A DNA stretch of 64,000 bases from Cichorium intybus (taxonomy: Eukaryota; Streptophyta; Magnoliopsida; Asterales; Asteraceae). The stretch covers positions 118,409,798 to 118,473,797 of the forward strand of contig CM042012.1 in NCBI GenBank assembly GCA_023525715.1. Reading direction: 5' to 3'. Below the pieces are notes generated by a model. The model searched no databases, was not told the origin of the DNA, and was given only the letters and a program-made list of their open reading frames with translations. Shown piece by piece: positions 1 to 12,216 of this stretch; position 1 is the stretch's first letter; each line of letters starts with the position of its first letter. The translations under genes were made by a program, and so were the position numbers.

Positions 1-310
1 TTTCACGGAGCCGTTGTTTTTTATCACGAGCTTGTTGATGTTCTTCCCGGGCTCGTTGTTTCTCTTCCAACGCTTTTTTGTCTAACTCAATCCGCTCGGC
101 AACACTTAAATTGTAGCGTTCGAATTCCACCCGCATAAGTGCGACGTCTTCGCTAAGTTCTGAGCCACCTCCCGCACTCGACGAACTCGCTTTTCCTCTT
201 CTTTTTGCGGCATCTCGTCCCATCGGCCGGCGAAATTCGGGAAATTCGAGGGGGTCTTCGTCGAGGTCATCATTTAAATCGAGGTCGAGCGTCGGAAGAG
301 GTAGTGTTGG
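1..310 (-). CDS. NAM-associated C-terminal domain protein, partial (runs off left edge)
   Basis: Read on the minus strand, this is an open frame with the signature of the C-terminal domain found next to trihelix/Myb-like domains in plant 'No apical meristem-associated' proteins. An acidic stretch (DLDLNDDLDEDPLEF) is followed by RPMGRDAAKRRGKASSSS and then a charged helix rich in E, K, R and Q that continues to the window edge and looks like a coiled coil. The family is plant-specific and often travels with PIF/Harbinger transposons, so this may be a host gene or a transposon-associated one. The C-terminus lies outside the window. The upstream limit near 310 is probably an exon edge, because the frame loses family character there. 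Function is inferred from domain likeness only. Confidence 0.55.
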
Positions 311-339
311 GATTTTCCAATAGCTGAAGAAGCAACTTT

Positions 340-1310
340 TACTAAAAGGAGTAGTGTGCTTTCTCTATGTTGATGTTGAAGGTGAATATATTGAACTTGC
401 TCGTATTGGTGAGGTTGAGGTTGAATCGGATGACGAAGCTGGTCCAAATGACAATCTATTAATGTCTCGAAGTGACTATAATATGCTAAATTGAAAGCTC
501 AATGTGCTTTTACGTAACACGAAATCTTCGCATAATTGGGCACAAACTTCTGCTATTTTTGAAAAACTCTCTTTAGATTGGTTAAAGAAATTTGATGATC
601 AATTGATGCAAATGACTGAACTATTATCAAAAAGTGTAATGCTACGATGCTTGTGAACTCTTTAAACCAAATTCAAAAAGTGAAAGAATCATGGTTTTTA
701 TACAAAAAGACGTGGATTGAAAAGGATATAACAACCTCAGAAAGATAATTAATTGTTACATCAAAGCTTTGAGCAAGTTGTTCAAGAGATCAAAGAAGAA
801 AGGGAACACTCATAAGGGATCTTACCAATTCCATATTTGAAGCTAGAAGCATGAAATGACATTACAAAATCTCTATCTAATGTGTTTGCTTATGTAAAGG
901 TACTTGAAAAAAAATATGAAGTTTTATGATCCTGAAGTCGAACACACAAAGGAGTGCCTTACTTAAAGCTGCATCTGAAAGGTTTGATATACAGTTATCT
1001 CGTGTACAGCCAGTCCTTGCTGCTATTTTGAGAATTTTACCCTGGTCCTCTATAGGTGTTATGCAGGTTAGGTCACAATTTCAACAACAAGGAGGTTTCA
1101 CACTTATACCAAGAGCTTCGGTTATTGCTACACATAGACTTTTTGGACCAATATTCAGACCTTTGGGTGTTCCAACCCAAACTAGTGAAGGGTCTTCGAG
1201 TGTCAAGCACCAATTCCAACATCAGTCTAACAACAACAATAACCAATGGTCCTATGTCCTTACAAATCACAATTTCAAGAACTTAATCCATCCAATCTTC
1301 TAGTCCTTTT
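340..1310 (+). pseudogene. Decayed coding-like stretch, unassigned
   Basis: Plus-strand translation gives runs of ordinary-looking protein broken by stops and frame changes, for example an acidic segment near 380-480 and a charged helix-like segment near 500-640. A 125-codon frame at 926-1303 is the longest piece and ends in an Asn-rich tail. I recognise no domain. It may be an old transposon gag or a broken host gene. Confidence 0.2.
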
Positions 1311-1449
1311 ACTAATGGCATAGTGATCAATGTGTCGAACACTTGGAGGACATATTCAATTCTGGTTACTACTACACATTTCGTAATGACCCAAATCATG
1401 CACATACATTTAATCAATAAAACCAGAGTATATGGAAATTGGTTCCAAT

Positions 1450-3178
1450 TTTTCACATTACATTTCCACAAAAATATTAAGTTTGGTGCATCATCGGGTG
1501 TCATAAAAAGGTATACAAGAGTCGTGGCAAGTGTATTTTACATGTACGATGTTTATAAAAGGAATTCCAACTATTCTAGTTACCATGTGTCTACTTCATT
1601 AGAAAGTTCTCTAGTGCAAAAGTCTCACTATCTTTACCTTACTCATTATCTTCATTTCATGGATACATGTCACAACATCAAACCACAAAAGAAGTAAGAC
1701 AATTGTCTTGTGAGTACATAAAATAATCACAATATATTGAAGTTTACCAACAAGTATGGGAACTACATTTCCCAATTCTATAACATGCAAATGAACAATT
1801 TTCATTTGGTTCGGTTGATCCCTTCCCACAATGATCTTTCAAACAGGGACTTACCCAAACTATCAAGGTCGGACCTTGTCATGGTCACCACAACGAGAGC
1901 CACAATCCCAATCCACCAAGGTAGTACCTTGTCATGGACACGAATCCAGTGAGGCATGTCCTTGTCATGGATACATGGGCGTTTCGAGCCCCATCCCCAC
2001 AAGAGATGTATGTCTAGACATAATCACTACTCGAGTCAACTACATGTATAACTATAGACTATCAACATGGGGACTAGCTTCTAACTCTACACAACAACAT
2101 GCAACATTCATATCAACCATAATATTCTATCATTGCAATATATCAAGGATCTCAATTCATAAGCATGCATTAACATCAAATTGACATGTATCCAAAGTGG
2201 TGTAGTATTATATACTCATATTGGCTCTCAGTTCACTAATTAAGACAAGCCTCTCATCTTGGTTTCCTTCGGTTCTTCCACCTCTTGTCCTTGGAATCAT
2301 ATAATCATGATTTCATATCATTTCACATTAACACATAGCTTTATGTGTTTTAATAACATGTAATCTATCGTGCTCCTCTTAATGAGTGTTTGGATACTCA
2401 TTAAGTCTATTGATTTAATCCATTAACTCAAAGGTAATGATGTGCCAATAGTTCAATATTCCAGGGATTTCTCATCTACATGATACTTGAAAAGGGGAAA
2501 TATAAGTGTTGAATATGACATGGTTTTTAATGTTATTTTGCTAGATCAATATCACAATCAAACTTGTAATGGACCATAGCTTACTTCTTGTATCATCCTT
2601 TATTTTGTTAGCAAATATTACTCATCACAATAACCTTCAATACTTGGAGCCTTTTTATGTCATAACCTCTCATCAATAAACACTAGCCTTTCTAAAAAAT
2701 TAGCTTGAGCATCATCATAGTACAATAATATCACCATAAATTCATCGTATTATTCAAACCCTAAAATTTGGGGTTTGAGGAAATCTTACACATATGATGG
2801 AAATTAACACAAACATCACATGGATTTCGAGTTTTTACCCTTGTGTGACCAACTTGTAGTGAAATCCTCTTGAAACCACCCTTGATCCTTGAAGAATCCA
2901 ATCACACACACTAAAACCCCAAGAATACACACATACACAAGTTCTTGGGAGAGTTTTGGGAGAGGTTCTAAGGGTTTGTAGAGTTGAAAACCTACATTTA
3001 ACCTGTGTTTTTGTCAGGCCAAACAAAGACCCATCAGGTCAACCCACCATTAAATGGACCAATTAAATGGCAATAGCTGTCACTGTGTCGGGAACACGTC
3101 GCGATGGACTGCCGACCACGTCACGTGCCTCTATGATTTCATCGCGATTTAGAGTCTCTTTCGAGAGATTGTGTCGTC
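1450..3178 (-). repeat. Old gypsy LTR, left part (split by the Athila-like element)
   Basis: This stretch resembles the other long LTRs in the window when read on the minus strand. It has the perfect palindrome AAGACAATTGTCTT at 1696-1709 followed by a GTGAGT-like sequence, three spaced copies of ACCTTGTCATGG near 1876-1970, and a leader-like segment around 2830-3000. It continues at 17208-17477 on the far side of the Athila-like insertion, where it appears to end in TTACA. The left boundary is approximate because I found no clear terminal TG or duplication. Confidence 0.4.
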
Positions 3179-3183
3179 ATCTC

Positions 3184-4180
3184 TAACAACGCCTAGTAAT
3201 ATGAAGTATTTTAGTCGTTTTTGAGCCCTATTCTTGGTGAATTTATATCATATATGCTGTGGTATTCTCACTTTTTGTGTCAGTGCTTGTTTGGAAAGAA
3301 AAGATGTAAGCAGTGGCTAAATGCGTACAAAATGGAAGAAGTTTGGAGATAAAGCCAAAAGAGTCGAATAAGCACGCGCGCCGCAGAAATGTACAAGGGC
3401 GCGACGCGCTGAGTTAGCAATGAGGCAGTGAGAAGAATTCAAATGCCGAAAAAACGGGGATAAACACATACGCGCGCCGCGGATTTTAAGTGCGCGCGAC
3501 ACGACCGCTTAATTTCCAAAACTATAAATAGAGGTTTCTAGGTCGAAATCAGTAGCAAAGAATTAGCAAAGGAACGACACCCAAGGCTTCTTTGACTCCG
3601 AGATTCAGTTTTCAGTCGACCATACGTGGTATTTATGTTTTCCTATTTAATATTCAATTAGTTTAGTAGTTTCAATAGCTTGGCTTGGTGTTATTGGGTG
3701 TGACAACCACTAGCATTAGGTTTTAAGTTTCTGAATTTTATGTTTACTGTTTTGAACAGTTGGGATCTAAGTTTTTATAAAGTTAATCATTCGGTTATAT
3801 TTAATTAATTCATTTTTCTTTTTAATGCTTTGAATGAGTTTGGATGTTTTGGGTTGATTTGTATTACTTCTATTTCTGAATTGCATTTCTGATTTCAGTA
3901 AGTAATTAGATTAAGTTTTGGTTTTGATTTTAGTTTAAGTTCATGCTGTTGGATTAGGTCCCTTCACATGCTTGGGTTGGAATATGTTGGATTTTATGAT
4001 TTTGGGACTGTTTTGGTAAAAGTTGGAAACTAGATCCTCTGGTTGTAGCGTGACACTACAATTGGTAATCTGTTGCCTACCTTGACCACGTAACTCCTGT
4101 GGATCAACCCTGACTACCACTATACTAGTGAGAGTGAGGCATTTTATTATTTTTGACCGCACGAAGACCTAGGCGTGTCA
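3184..4180 (+). repeat. 5' LTR of the Athila-like element
   Basis: Matches 15135-16070 plus 17168-17207 almost throughout, with scattered substitutions and a roughly 17-bp indel near 3950. The first dinucleotide has decayed from TG to TA. The outer end abuts the duplication ATCTC and the inner end (TGTCA) lies 5 nt before the primer-binding site. Confidence 0.85.
3372..3535 (+). promoter_or_regulatory. LTR promoter: two CpG-palindrome modules plus TATA box
   Basis: Module 1 (3375-3410) pairs GCGCGCCGC with GCGCGACGCG. Module 2 (3472-3508) repeats the pair. The TATA box TATAAATA lies at 3524-3531, about 15-25 bp past module 2. The 3' LTR copy (modules 15325-15360 and 15422-15455, TATA near 15474) has lost several CpGs to TpG, which fits methylation-driven decay. 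Promoter function is inferred. Confidence 0.6.
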
Positions 4181-4185
4181 AATTT

Positions 4186-4203
4186 TGGCGCCGTTGCCGG
4201 GGA
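4186..4203 (+). other. Primer-binding site 1 (tRNA-Asp)
   Basis: TGGCGCCGTTGCCGGGGA is complementary to the 3' end of plant tRNA-Asp, the usual primer of Athila and Tat elements. It sits 5 nt inside the 5' LTR. Confidence 0.9.
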
Positions 4204-4298
4204 GTTGTGAGCTTAAGAGTAGGTGATCTGTAGGGTTGTTTCTGATTTTTGATGTTCAATTTTAGTCTTTTGATTTTTGGTATGTGTGCGTCCTCATA

Positions 4299-4949
4299 AT
4301 GGGCGATTACATATATCCGGATCAATATTATGAGTATTATGAAAATTCGGCCGACAACTATTACGAGGATGATTGCTAGAATGGATCATTCGATGACAAT
4401 GGATGGCGGACCGAGGAGTCATCTCAACCTGAAAATTCTGCAATTTGGGCCCAATTATTGGAACTCCTGGTTGACGCCCACCAAATTCAGAAGGATCAGG
4501 CTGATGCTCTTGTAAAAGTGCAAGCTTCTTTAGATAGGTTAGAGAAAAGTTGGGAATATCCGCCACCCTCGCCAGAACCTGAGGCGAGTGATTTTTATAC
4601 CAATGATAATGTGTGTGAACTTGCATCACCTGAATATGTGATGGAAAGACATATACCTTGGGAAAGTCAAGAGACCACTGAGAGGGTCGAAAATGTTGTT
4701 GAGGAAGAGGTTGTAGGTGACAATACTACCCCTGACTCAACAGCTCTTAATGTTTTTGAAAATGTTGATCTGGTGATGAGTGAATCCATACCATCACCAG
4801 ACAAATTTGTTGATGAGGATGTTGTGGAGGGGGCTGTAAGTGACAGTATAGACCCCAGCCCAACAACTCCCGAAATTGCTGAAGTTGTTGATACTATTGG
4901 GGAAGGGGGTGTAGATGACAATACTACCCCCGAACCTATAATTTTTTGA
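4299..4949 (+). pseudogene. Low-complexity acidic ORF of the Athila-like element, N-terminal part
   Basis: The first ATG after the primer-binding site opens a Tyr/Asp-rich N-terminus. An in-frame TAG at 4377-4379 breaks it, and the same frame then runs to 4949. The middle part (about 4440-4560) looks like a short coiled coil. The rest is Glu/Asp/Pro/Thr-rich with a loose internal repeat built around 'VDLVMSE..PSPD', and traces of that repeat continue out of frame to about 5025. There is no Gag, protease or RT motif. The frame continues at 7783 after the solo LTR insertion. This looks like the ORF of a non-autonomous Athila/Tat relative, and its role is unknown. Confidence 0.5.
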
Positions 4950-5975
4950 AAATTTTAAGCATTTTGAAAATAAGGATCTAGTGATGGGTGACTTTATACC
5001 ACCACCAGATGAAACCATTCGCTCATTTTTGTAACGTCCGGTTTCAACACAGAGTATACCCCGAAAATTTTTCGCATTTATAACATAAATAGTATAATTG
5101 GGTACTCATGTGCTCTAGAATCTACAAGAAGTTACCATCGAGAATCGTCCCACGATCCAAGCCGGGCGCTACAACTGCTAACCTGCACAAAATGCAACAC
5201 ACACACGTAAGCTACAAAGCTTAGTGAGTAACAATACCAGGACATGAATAACTTAGTTTAAATGTACTACATCACCCAACTCGTGGGTGTAGTTATTCGC
5301 TGCAACAACTCATAAGTATTGGTTAATATAAACATATCAAACCAGTTATACTTCATTATTAATAACTACAAGTATTCTTTCTGTAATTACACTGGTATCT
5401 ACCGATACCTAAACTTCTAATAACCAAGCACGGTGTAATACATGTAACACAAGTATACACCTAACCGACAACTCGATATCACTACTCGATATCACTACAC
5501 GGTACTTCGTCACACTGATTTCCAACATGAAATCTTCTACTCTATAACCTTTCTGATCATAAGCCACAAGGGCTTTATATCCATCTCTTCCTCATCCTCT
5601 ACGGTTTCGAGTCGCTAAGACTCATCACTCCCCTTATTTTAGTATGAGCACAGAAGTTCTAATCACTTATGTTAGGCAATTAAGCCCCTTCTCTTAGCCA
5701 CATAGACCAACATACGTTTCACAAAGATTCTCACCATATATTAAGTTGTAAAACCCAGCCGCAAGGCCATTATGAGCCACAAGGTTTCTGCAATATATCG
5801 GGTAATTAAACCCAACCACTTAGCCATAAAGGCTATTATGTTTGGACACTGAGTCCAATCTCCTAGCCATAAAGGCCGTACATTTGGATATCAAATCCAA
5901 TCTCTATACAAATAAATTCTATGTCTACTCTACATTTGGGTATCAACCCATCACATGTAAACACAAAAGGCTCAC

Positions 5976-6206
5976 TGCTTATTCGATCTTGTCTTTTCAC
6001 TGACTCACGGCTTATCCGGTCTTGTCATTTCATTGACTCACGGCTTATCCGGTCTTGTCTTTTCACTGACTCATGGCTTATCCGGTCTTGTCATTTTACT
6101 GACTCACGACTTATCCGGTCTTGTCATTTCACTGACTCACAGCTTATCCGGTCTTGTCTTTTCACTGACTCACGGCTTATCCGGTCTTGTCATTTCATTG
6201 ACTCAC
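5976..6206 (+). repeat. 33-bp minisatellite, 7 copies
   Basis: Seven consecutive units of about 33 bp, each containing GCTTATCCGGTCTTGTC and a CACTGACTCAC-like end. The variable middle alternates between CTTTTCAC and CATTTCA-type forms. The unit length is a multiple of three, so an open frame runs through it by chance. It lies inside the solo LTR. Confidence 0.9.
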
Positions 6207-6271
6207 CTATAATAACAAGTTACCTCCAATACTCAGTATTCCCGGATTACATAGTATTCATACATTATAGC

Positions 6272-6399
<128 letters not shown>

Positions 6400-6441
6400 G
6401 TGTACCAATTAGCATCACAAGTGTACAATATCATACTACAC

Positions 6442-6555
<114 letters not shown>

Positions 6556-7404
6556 TGTATGTCTATCATGTATAAGTACTTGCTAAACAAATCACTAGCA
6601 TCATAATTGTACCTATTTACAAGGTACTCATCTTGTGATATATATATATATATAAACCTTACTTCAAATAAACACGAGATTATCATCTCAATGCCGGTTA
6701 CTTCACATCGTAACCACGAACTTCTAACACCTATAATCACATAGGCTTCTTTATATGTCTACATAGTTTACATATAATTTACTACATAAATCATCTTGTG
6801 TATACTACAAAACTCACTTGTAATAACAAGTGATTTCTAATACTTGATACACCCGAATTACATAGTAACCTCTACATGCTTGTGAATCAACTAGCATCAT
6901 AAACACATATAACATGTTACAACTAACATGTAAGTAGAGTTACTCACCTGGATTTAGTAGCTTTAGCCCGTTCTAGCTGGTAAAATTTGTAGGCTAAGGT
7001 GTCTTCTCACCTCTTTCAACACCTACACCATACCACATAGACACCACACATATGTGAATACCTTGTATTCACTTTCAATAGTTCCATCTACTCAACTATA
7101 ACCGATAGCAAGCTTTAGGGTTTGAATCACAACCCTACTATACATCCAAATCAAGAATTAATTGCTATAACTTCTATAGTTGCAGGTGGGTGATCAACAC
7201 CACCTGTAACCTAGCCTTCCCAAGAAAATCAACCACTCAAACGAAACTAGAACATAGAATTTTACCTTCAAGAAGCATGATATCGAATCCCACTTCAAAT
7301 TCTCGAGTCCTAGTCTTCCAAATCGACTTTTGGGGCTTTGGGGTTATTTTTCTAGGGTTTTGAGAGCTTTTAACGAACTGAATTTCTCCCCAAAATAAAG
7401 AAAA

Positions 7405-7643
7405 GTCGCACATTTAAAGGTGGGGTCTGCCCGTAACTCGACCCGGGTTCCAAAACCCTCCCCGGGTTCCTGTGCAGCACGACCCGTGCTGTTAAACTCG
7501 ACCTGTGTTGACGCTGAAGCTCAATTCTTCCGTCTTAAAACCCGACCCGGGTTGACTAACACGACCCGGGTTAGTCCAAATTTGTTTCAAATATTGTTTT
7601 AAGTCTTCCAACTCGACCCGGTTTAATTCACACGACCCGGGTT
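7405..7643 (-). promoter_or_regulatory. CpG-palindrome array with TATA-like box in the solo LTR
   Basis: Six copies of a CGACCCGGGTT-type word occur at 7439, 7461, 7543, 7562, 7614 and 7633. Its core AACCCGGGTT is a perfect palindrome. On the minus strand they lie just upstream of a TTTAAAT box at 7412-7418. Two copies have lost part of the word. Confidence 0.5.
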
Positions 7644-7782
7644 GTTCGTTTTTAGCGTTTTTCGCACGAAAACTTTATCTTAAAGGTATTCTAATCATCC
7701 GAACACCCATGATATCATGTCTAATCCTAATTATCCCAAGATTAACATAAAAATACTTACCATAAGTAATCATGGTGTTACA

Positions 7783-8308
7783 ATTTTTGGTTCCGATCCA
7801 CCTGTTGGATGATGATCAAGAAGATGATGCTGACGAGTTGGTTTTTGAAAAAAATAAACATGATTTTATCGCCACCCATGATCCATTCATGAATGGAAAA
7901 TTAGATGTAATCAATACCATCGATGAGGACATATGGAAGCATCCCGATATGTTGCCTTCCGATCCCATTCAATTGGAAAATCTTTATTGGTATTGCAAGC
8001 CAAAATTGCAAACTGAAGATAGCATGCGAGACACTAGCAAACGAGGTGCAAAACAACTACTGGAAGCAGCATTGGGCACGCTCCACATCAAACCTGTGAT
8101 CTTAAAGAGATATAGAAGGAAGGATCGAGCTTGGAGGTTCAAAGCTACTTCCAAGCATTCACGGGAAGTAATCGGAAGACGGCGACCAGGCAGCAGCAAG
8201 AGAACTGGCAAGCCATTCGATCCAGGAAAGTTTGAGGAGCAGTGGGTCAATAACGAGACGGTGGTAACTGAAAATCAGCGAAGGAAGAAGGCATACGATC
8301 CACCGTAG
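7783..8308 (+). pseudogene. Acidic ORF of the Athila-like element, C-terminal part
   Basis: This resumes the ORF cut by the solo LTR. It opens acidic (DDDQEDDADEL), then has a segment with aromatic and proline residues around 7920-7990 and a strongly basic C-terminus rich in Arg and Lys. It ends at TAG 8306-8308, just before the conserved post-ORF spacer motif. No known domain is visible. A basic C-terminus could bind nucleic acid, but that is speculation. Confidence 0.45.
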
Positions 8309-8690
8309 CTGTAGGAGGAACACGTCTGGCTGAAGACGTTAAACTTAGCGCTTGTTGGAAGGCAACCCATCCATATAGGTTATGTACTGTATTTCTTAGG
8401 AGTAATTAGGAAGATATTATCATCGTCATTGCAGGTGTTATTGGTTCGAGGCAAGTGTGGGGTCATATGAACGAATTTTGAAAAATTGAAGACCGCGCCG
8501 CGGTAGGGCGTATTGCGCGTCGCGGGATCGCAGAACAACCCGAAGCGCAGGGGTTGATTTGGGAACACGCGCGCCGCGGTTACTTCTTATCCGCGCACCA
8601 GGAAATGATCGGTCAGATTCCTCTTTATAAGGTACGCCGCTTTCACTATGACGCACACACAAACCCACGCCACGAACCCACGTCGTCTGA
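8309..8690 (+). repeat. Duplicated internal block, copy 1
   Basis: Nearly the same sequence as 12217-12580. It starts with the Athila/Tat spacer motif (GACGTTAAAC, then GCGCTTGTTGG and GGCAACCC) that follows the pol region in such elements. It continues through a PPT-like GGCAAGTGTGGGGTC (8450-8464) and a CpG-rich promoter-like module. The match stops near 8690, where LTR sequence begins. Confidence 0.8.
8493..8632 (+). promoter_or_regulatory. Internal promoter-like module, copy 1
   Basis: Paired CpG-rich words (GCGCCGCGG and GCGCGTCGCGGG, then CGCGCGCCGCGG and CCGCGC) are followed by the TATA-like TTTATAAGG at 8624-8632. The layout matches the LTR promoter at 3372-3535 although the flanking sequence differs. 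Confidence 0.4.
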
Positions 8691-8699
8691 TCATTTCTT

Positions 8700-8841
8700 G
8701 CGGTTGTAGCGTGACACTACAATTGGTAATCTGTTGCCTACCTTGACCACGTAACTCCTGTGGATCGACCCTGATTACCACTATACTAGTGAGAGTGAGG
8801 TTTTTATTATTTTTGACCGCACGACGACTGCTGCGATGTCA
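8700..8841 (+). repeat. Internal 3'-end fragment of an Athila LTR
   Basis: 142 bp that match the last part of the 5' LTR from GGTTGTAGCGTGACACTAC to the terminal TGTCA. The rest of this LTR is absent. It is followed at the normal distance by a primer-binding site, so it is the tail of a true LTR and not a chance match. Confidence 0.85.
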
Positions 8842-8846
8842 AATTT

Positions 8847-8864
8847 TGGCGCCGTTGCCAGGGA
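8847..8864 (+). other. Primer-binding site 2 (tRNA-Asp), one mismatch
   Basis: TGGCGCCGTTGCCAGGGA differs from site 1 by one G-to-A change. It lies 5 nt after the internal LTR fragment. Confidence 0.85.
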
Positions 8865-8985
8865 GTTGTGAGCTTGAGAATAGGCGATCTGTAGGACTTT
8901 AGTTTCTAATTTTTTATTTTAGTATTGAGATTTTTAGTTGGTTAGTATTTTCTTTTTGGTTTTGACGGGCGTGTTGCACTAGTGC

Positions 8986-11900
8986 ATGCGTACCCGTCGG
9001 GGTGAGCAGTTATCACCCTTGCGTTTTGACTCGGAGATCGAACAAACCGCGCGCAAGAACCGTGCACGTAGGCGTTTAGATACGATGATTTTTAGTCATG
9101 TTAGTAGTAGTATTGAGGATGTTACCCATGAGCCTTCGGGCGAGGTAACGGGGGCAGTTCCATTTATACCCCCGATTTCAGAATTCCAGTTTGGTAGCAC
9201 GAGTGCTACTGGTGGTGCGGTTTTAGCACCCGCATCAATACCAGCATGCACTCCGCCTTCTGTTCCACCATTTCAACCACAAACCACAAACCCTTTTACA
9301 TCTGCTATGACTTGGGGAGCGCTGACTCGTGATGGCACCCCAATGCCTAGGCAGCATACTACCATTTCTCAACCACAATCACAACCATTACAACCACCAT
9401 TAATCTTTAAACCACAAACCACTTTTCAAACCATACTACAACAACCACAGCAACAATATCAACCATAACCTCCTCAGCAGCAATACCAGTACCAGGAGGT
9501 TGAGCAGGGATACGAGGACGAGGAAGAAGGATGGGTTCCATAAGCACCACAACAACCATGGAACCGAGGTTGGGGACCTCCATGAAGAGCACCACAACAA
9601 CAACAACCGTAAGGTCAGCAAGGTTACAACAACGATCATCACTATAACGATAATTTTGTTCAACCTTTGTACTTTGCACAACCGAGAGGGCAGTCGGTTG
9701 CATCGCACTTCCAACCGCGGGAGTATGATGACTCATCGCCTATTTTTATTCCAGAAAATCTAGACGCTCAGGTAGAGATTAGACCACAACTTTTAGGAAT
9801 ATTGCCTGAGTTTAGGGGTTATAAACATGATGATCCATATAATCATTTGTATGAGTTCATAGCAATAGCAAATGCCAATACCCCTAGGAACACGAATAAG
9901 AATATCTTTAGGTTAAGATTGTTCCCGTTTACTCTGAAAGACAAGGCCAAGTATTGGTTTACGTCTCTTCAGTCCAATAGTATCACCACATAGGATCAAC
10001 TTAAGGCTAAATTCTTGCAAGAGTTCTACCCGGCGAGTAAGACGACAAAGATTAGGAGATCCATCCAGGATTTTCAATAGAAGCCTGGAGAAGCATTTCA
10101 CGAAGCTTGGGATCGTCTGAAGGAGTTGATGAGGTCGTACCCTCATCATGATATTTCGAAGTGGCAGTTGGTTAAGCTTTTCTTTGAAGGGGCGAGTGAG
10201 ATGAATCAGGCGATGATCAATGCATCGTCCAGTGGCATTATCATGATGCAAGATCCTGATGAAGCTTGACAATTTCTGGAGCAGTTGAGCAACGGATCTA
10301 AGGCAAATTTCTCTACTAGAAAGGCGGTAGGCACAGCTGCATCAGTGGGAGCTGATGCAGATTGGAGGAAGGATGTCAAGAAGGAAATAAGTGAACTCAA
10401 CAAGAAGTTTGATAGACTGATGTCTACTCTACAGAACGGACCTCAGAATCAGCAACAAGGAAGCCAAGGAGGGCAGAGGACATAAGAAGCAAATCAGGTT
10501 TATGGTCAGGGTCAAGGTCAATACAACAATGGACGACCTTATAAACCATACAACCAGGGTCCACAAAACTTCAACAACCAAAGGCAGAACAACTATCAGG
10601 GCCAGTCGTCTAATCAGCCCAGGCAATATCAACCAGCAAACAACAATGACAATGCAAGTGGGAGCGGTAACAACAACAACAGGGGGCCGAATAACGCCAA
10701 CAACAATGCCCCAGGAACTCAAGAAGACTTGACTGTAAAGATGTACGAGATGTTCAACACTACACAACAGCAGTCTCAGGCTAATGCCAAAGCCATCGCC
10801 AACATGGAGAGGCAGATCGCTCAGATGGCTGAGGATTAAAGAAAGAGAGATAATGGTAAGTTACCTAGTACTACAGAAATCAACCCAAACCATACTCAGC
10901 GAGCGGGAAAGGAACATGTCAATGCTGTTGTGGCAGAGTGGAGGAAGGTGACTGCAGAGGATTTGCTAGGATATGAAAGTGAAGTTGAGGGTCAGAGTGA
11001 AGAGAATGAAGCTAAGGTTAAAGGTGAAAGTAAGGAAGAGGCTATTAAGGAAGATGTTAAGGTTGAAATCGAAATTGAAATAGAAAAAGAGGTTAAAGAA
11101 GAGGAGAAAATTCAAGTTGAGAAGGAACCTCAAGTAAAGGACGACAAGGATGTCCAAGAGGAGGAGCAGTCAATGGTGGCTGGTATTAAACAAAGGAAGA
11201 AGGGTAAGAAGGAAAAGAAAAAGCAGGAAGTGCCAAACAAATCAACTGGGCCATCAATGAACCAACCTTTGTGGGATGAACTAAAGAACGCTCCTGAAGA
11301 TACAAGAATTCTTCAGGAAATGTGTGAGAAAAATGGAAAGAGCAAGACTCCCACACCTGATACTGTGAGGTTGACAATTAAAGTTAGTGAGGCATTGTTG
11401 GGAACACTGCCCAAGAAGGAGAGAGATCCTGGATCACCGTTGATTACTGTCACGGTGGGTAATATGGTTATTAGGAACACCTTGCTGGATTTGGGGGCAA
11501 GTGTTAACGTATTACCAGGATACTTGTTCGACAAATACAAGAATAAGGAGTTGGAACCGGGAAAGACAGTATTACAGTTAGCGGATCAGTCAACTAAAGT
11601 CTCACGGGGCAAGTTAACGAATGTGATAGTGAAAGTTGGTGATTTATTTTATCCCGTGGATTTCTTAGTCATGGAATACGAGATTCTGGAGGACGCGCTC
11701 GCGCTCATCTTGGGACGTCCATTTCTAGCTATAGCTGGTGCTGTCATAGATTGCAAGACCGGAGATTTGGATATCTCATTTGGGACAAGGAAGCGCAGAC
11801 TTAACATGTTTGGGAGTCCCATATCTCTGCCACAAGGGTTTGATGATGATAAGTATTGGAACATCAATCCACTTATGGTACCGGGGACCAGGGAGAAAGG

Positions 11901-12210
11901 AAAGATATTGACATGAGCAGGAGAAGGCGGTAAAGAAGAGATCCTGAGGGAAACAAGAGAACATCCACTATTTACCATTGGCAAGGTGCAGCTGCTGGAC
12001 ATGATGGAAATGATGGAGACAAGGCATCAACAATACGAAAAGGATGCACGAGCACGGGAGGCAAAGGTCTTCCAGCTTTTGGACGCACAGCAGCAATGGA
12101 TTAGCTAGGTCAACGATCGAATGACGCAGCTGACATCATTGCTGGCGGCGATGGTTTAAAACTTTGCGCTAGACAATAGGATGATGCCACAAGAGGATCG
12201 TGAAGAGTAG
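8986..12210 (+). pseudogene. Athila-like gag-protease, one frame with 12 in-frame stops
   Basis: One reading frame spans 3.2 kb with no frameshift. Stops interrupt it at 9466, 9541, 9583, 9610, 9991, 10078, 10267, 10483, 10837, 11914, 12106 and 12157, before the natural end at 12208. The N-terminus is basic, then Pro/Gln-rich. The retrotransposon gag domain follows at about 9760-10290 (FRGYKHDDPYNHL, then FRLRLFPFTLKDKAKYWF). An Asn/Gln-rich linker runs about 10440-10740. The retropepsin domain is at about 11370-11810 with active site DLGAS (11488-11502), the usual Athila form. A Glu/Lys-rich segment (10970-11220) separates gag from protease. After the protease comes a short coiled-coil-like tail and then the spacer motif, where RT would be expected. 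I see no CCHC zinc knuckle. Confidence 0.8.
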
Positions 12211-12216
12211 GAGTAA

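Noticed and set aside
5976..6206. CRISPR-like regular repeat
   Set aside because: Units are contiguous with no unique spacers, and this is plant DNA.
9407..9736. Val-rich antisense frames over the gag region
   Set aside because: Shadow of CAA/CAC-rich gag coding sequence on the other strand.
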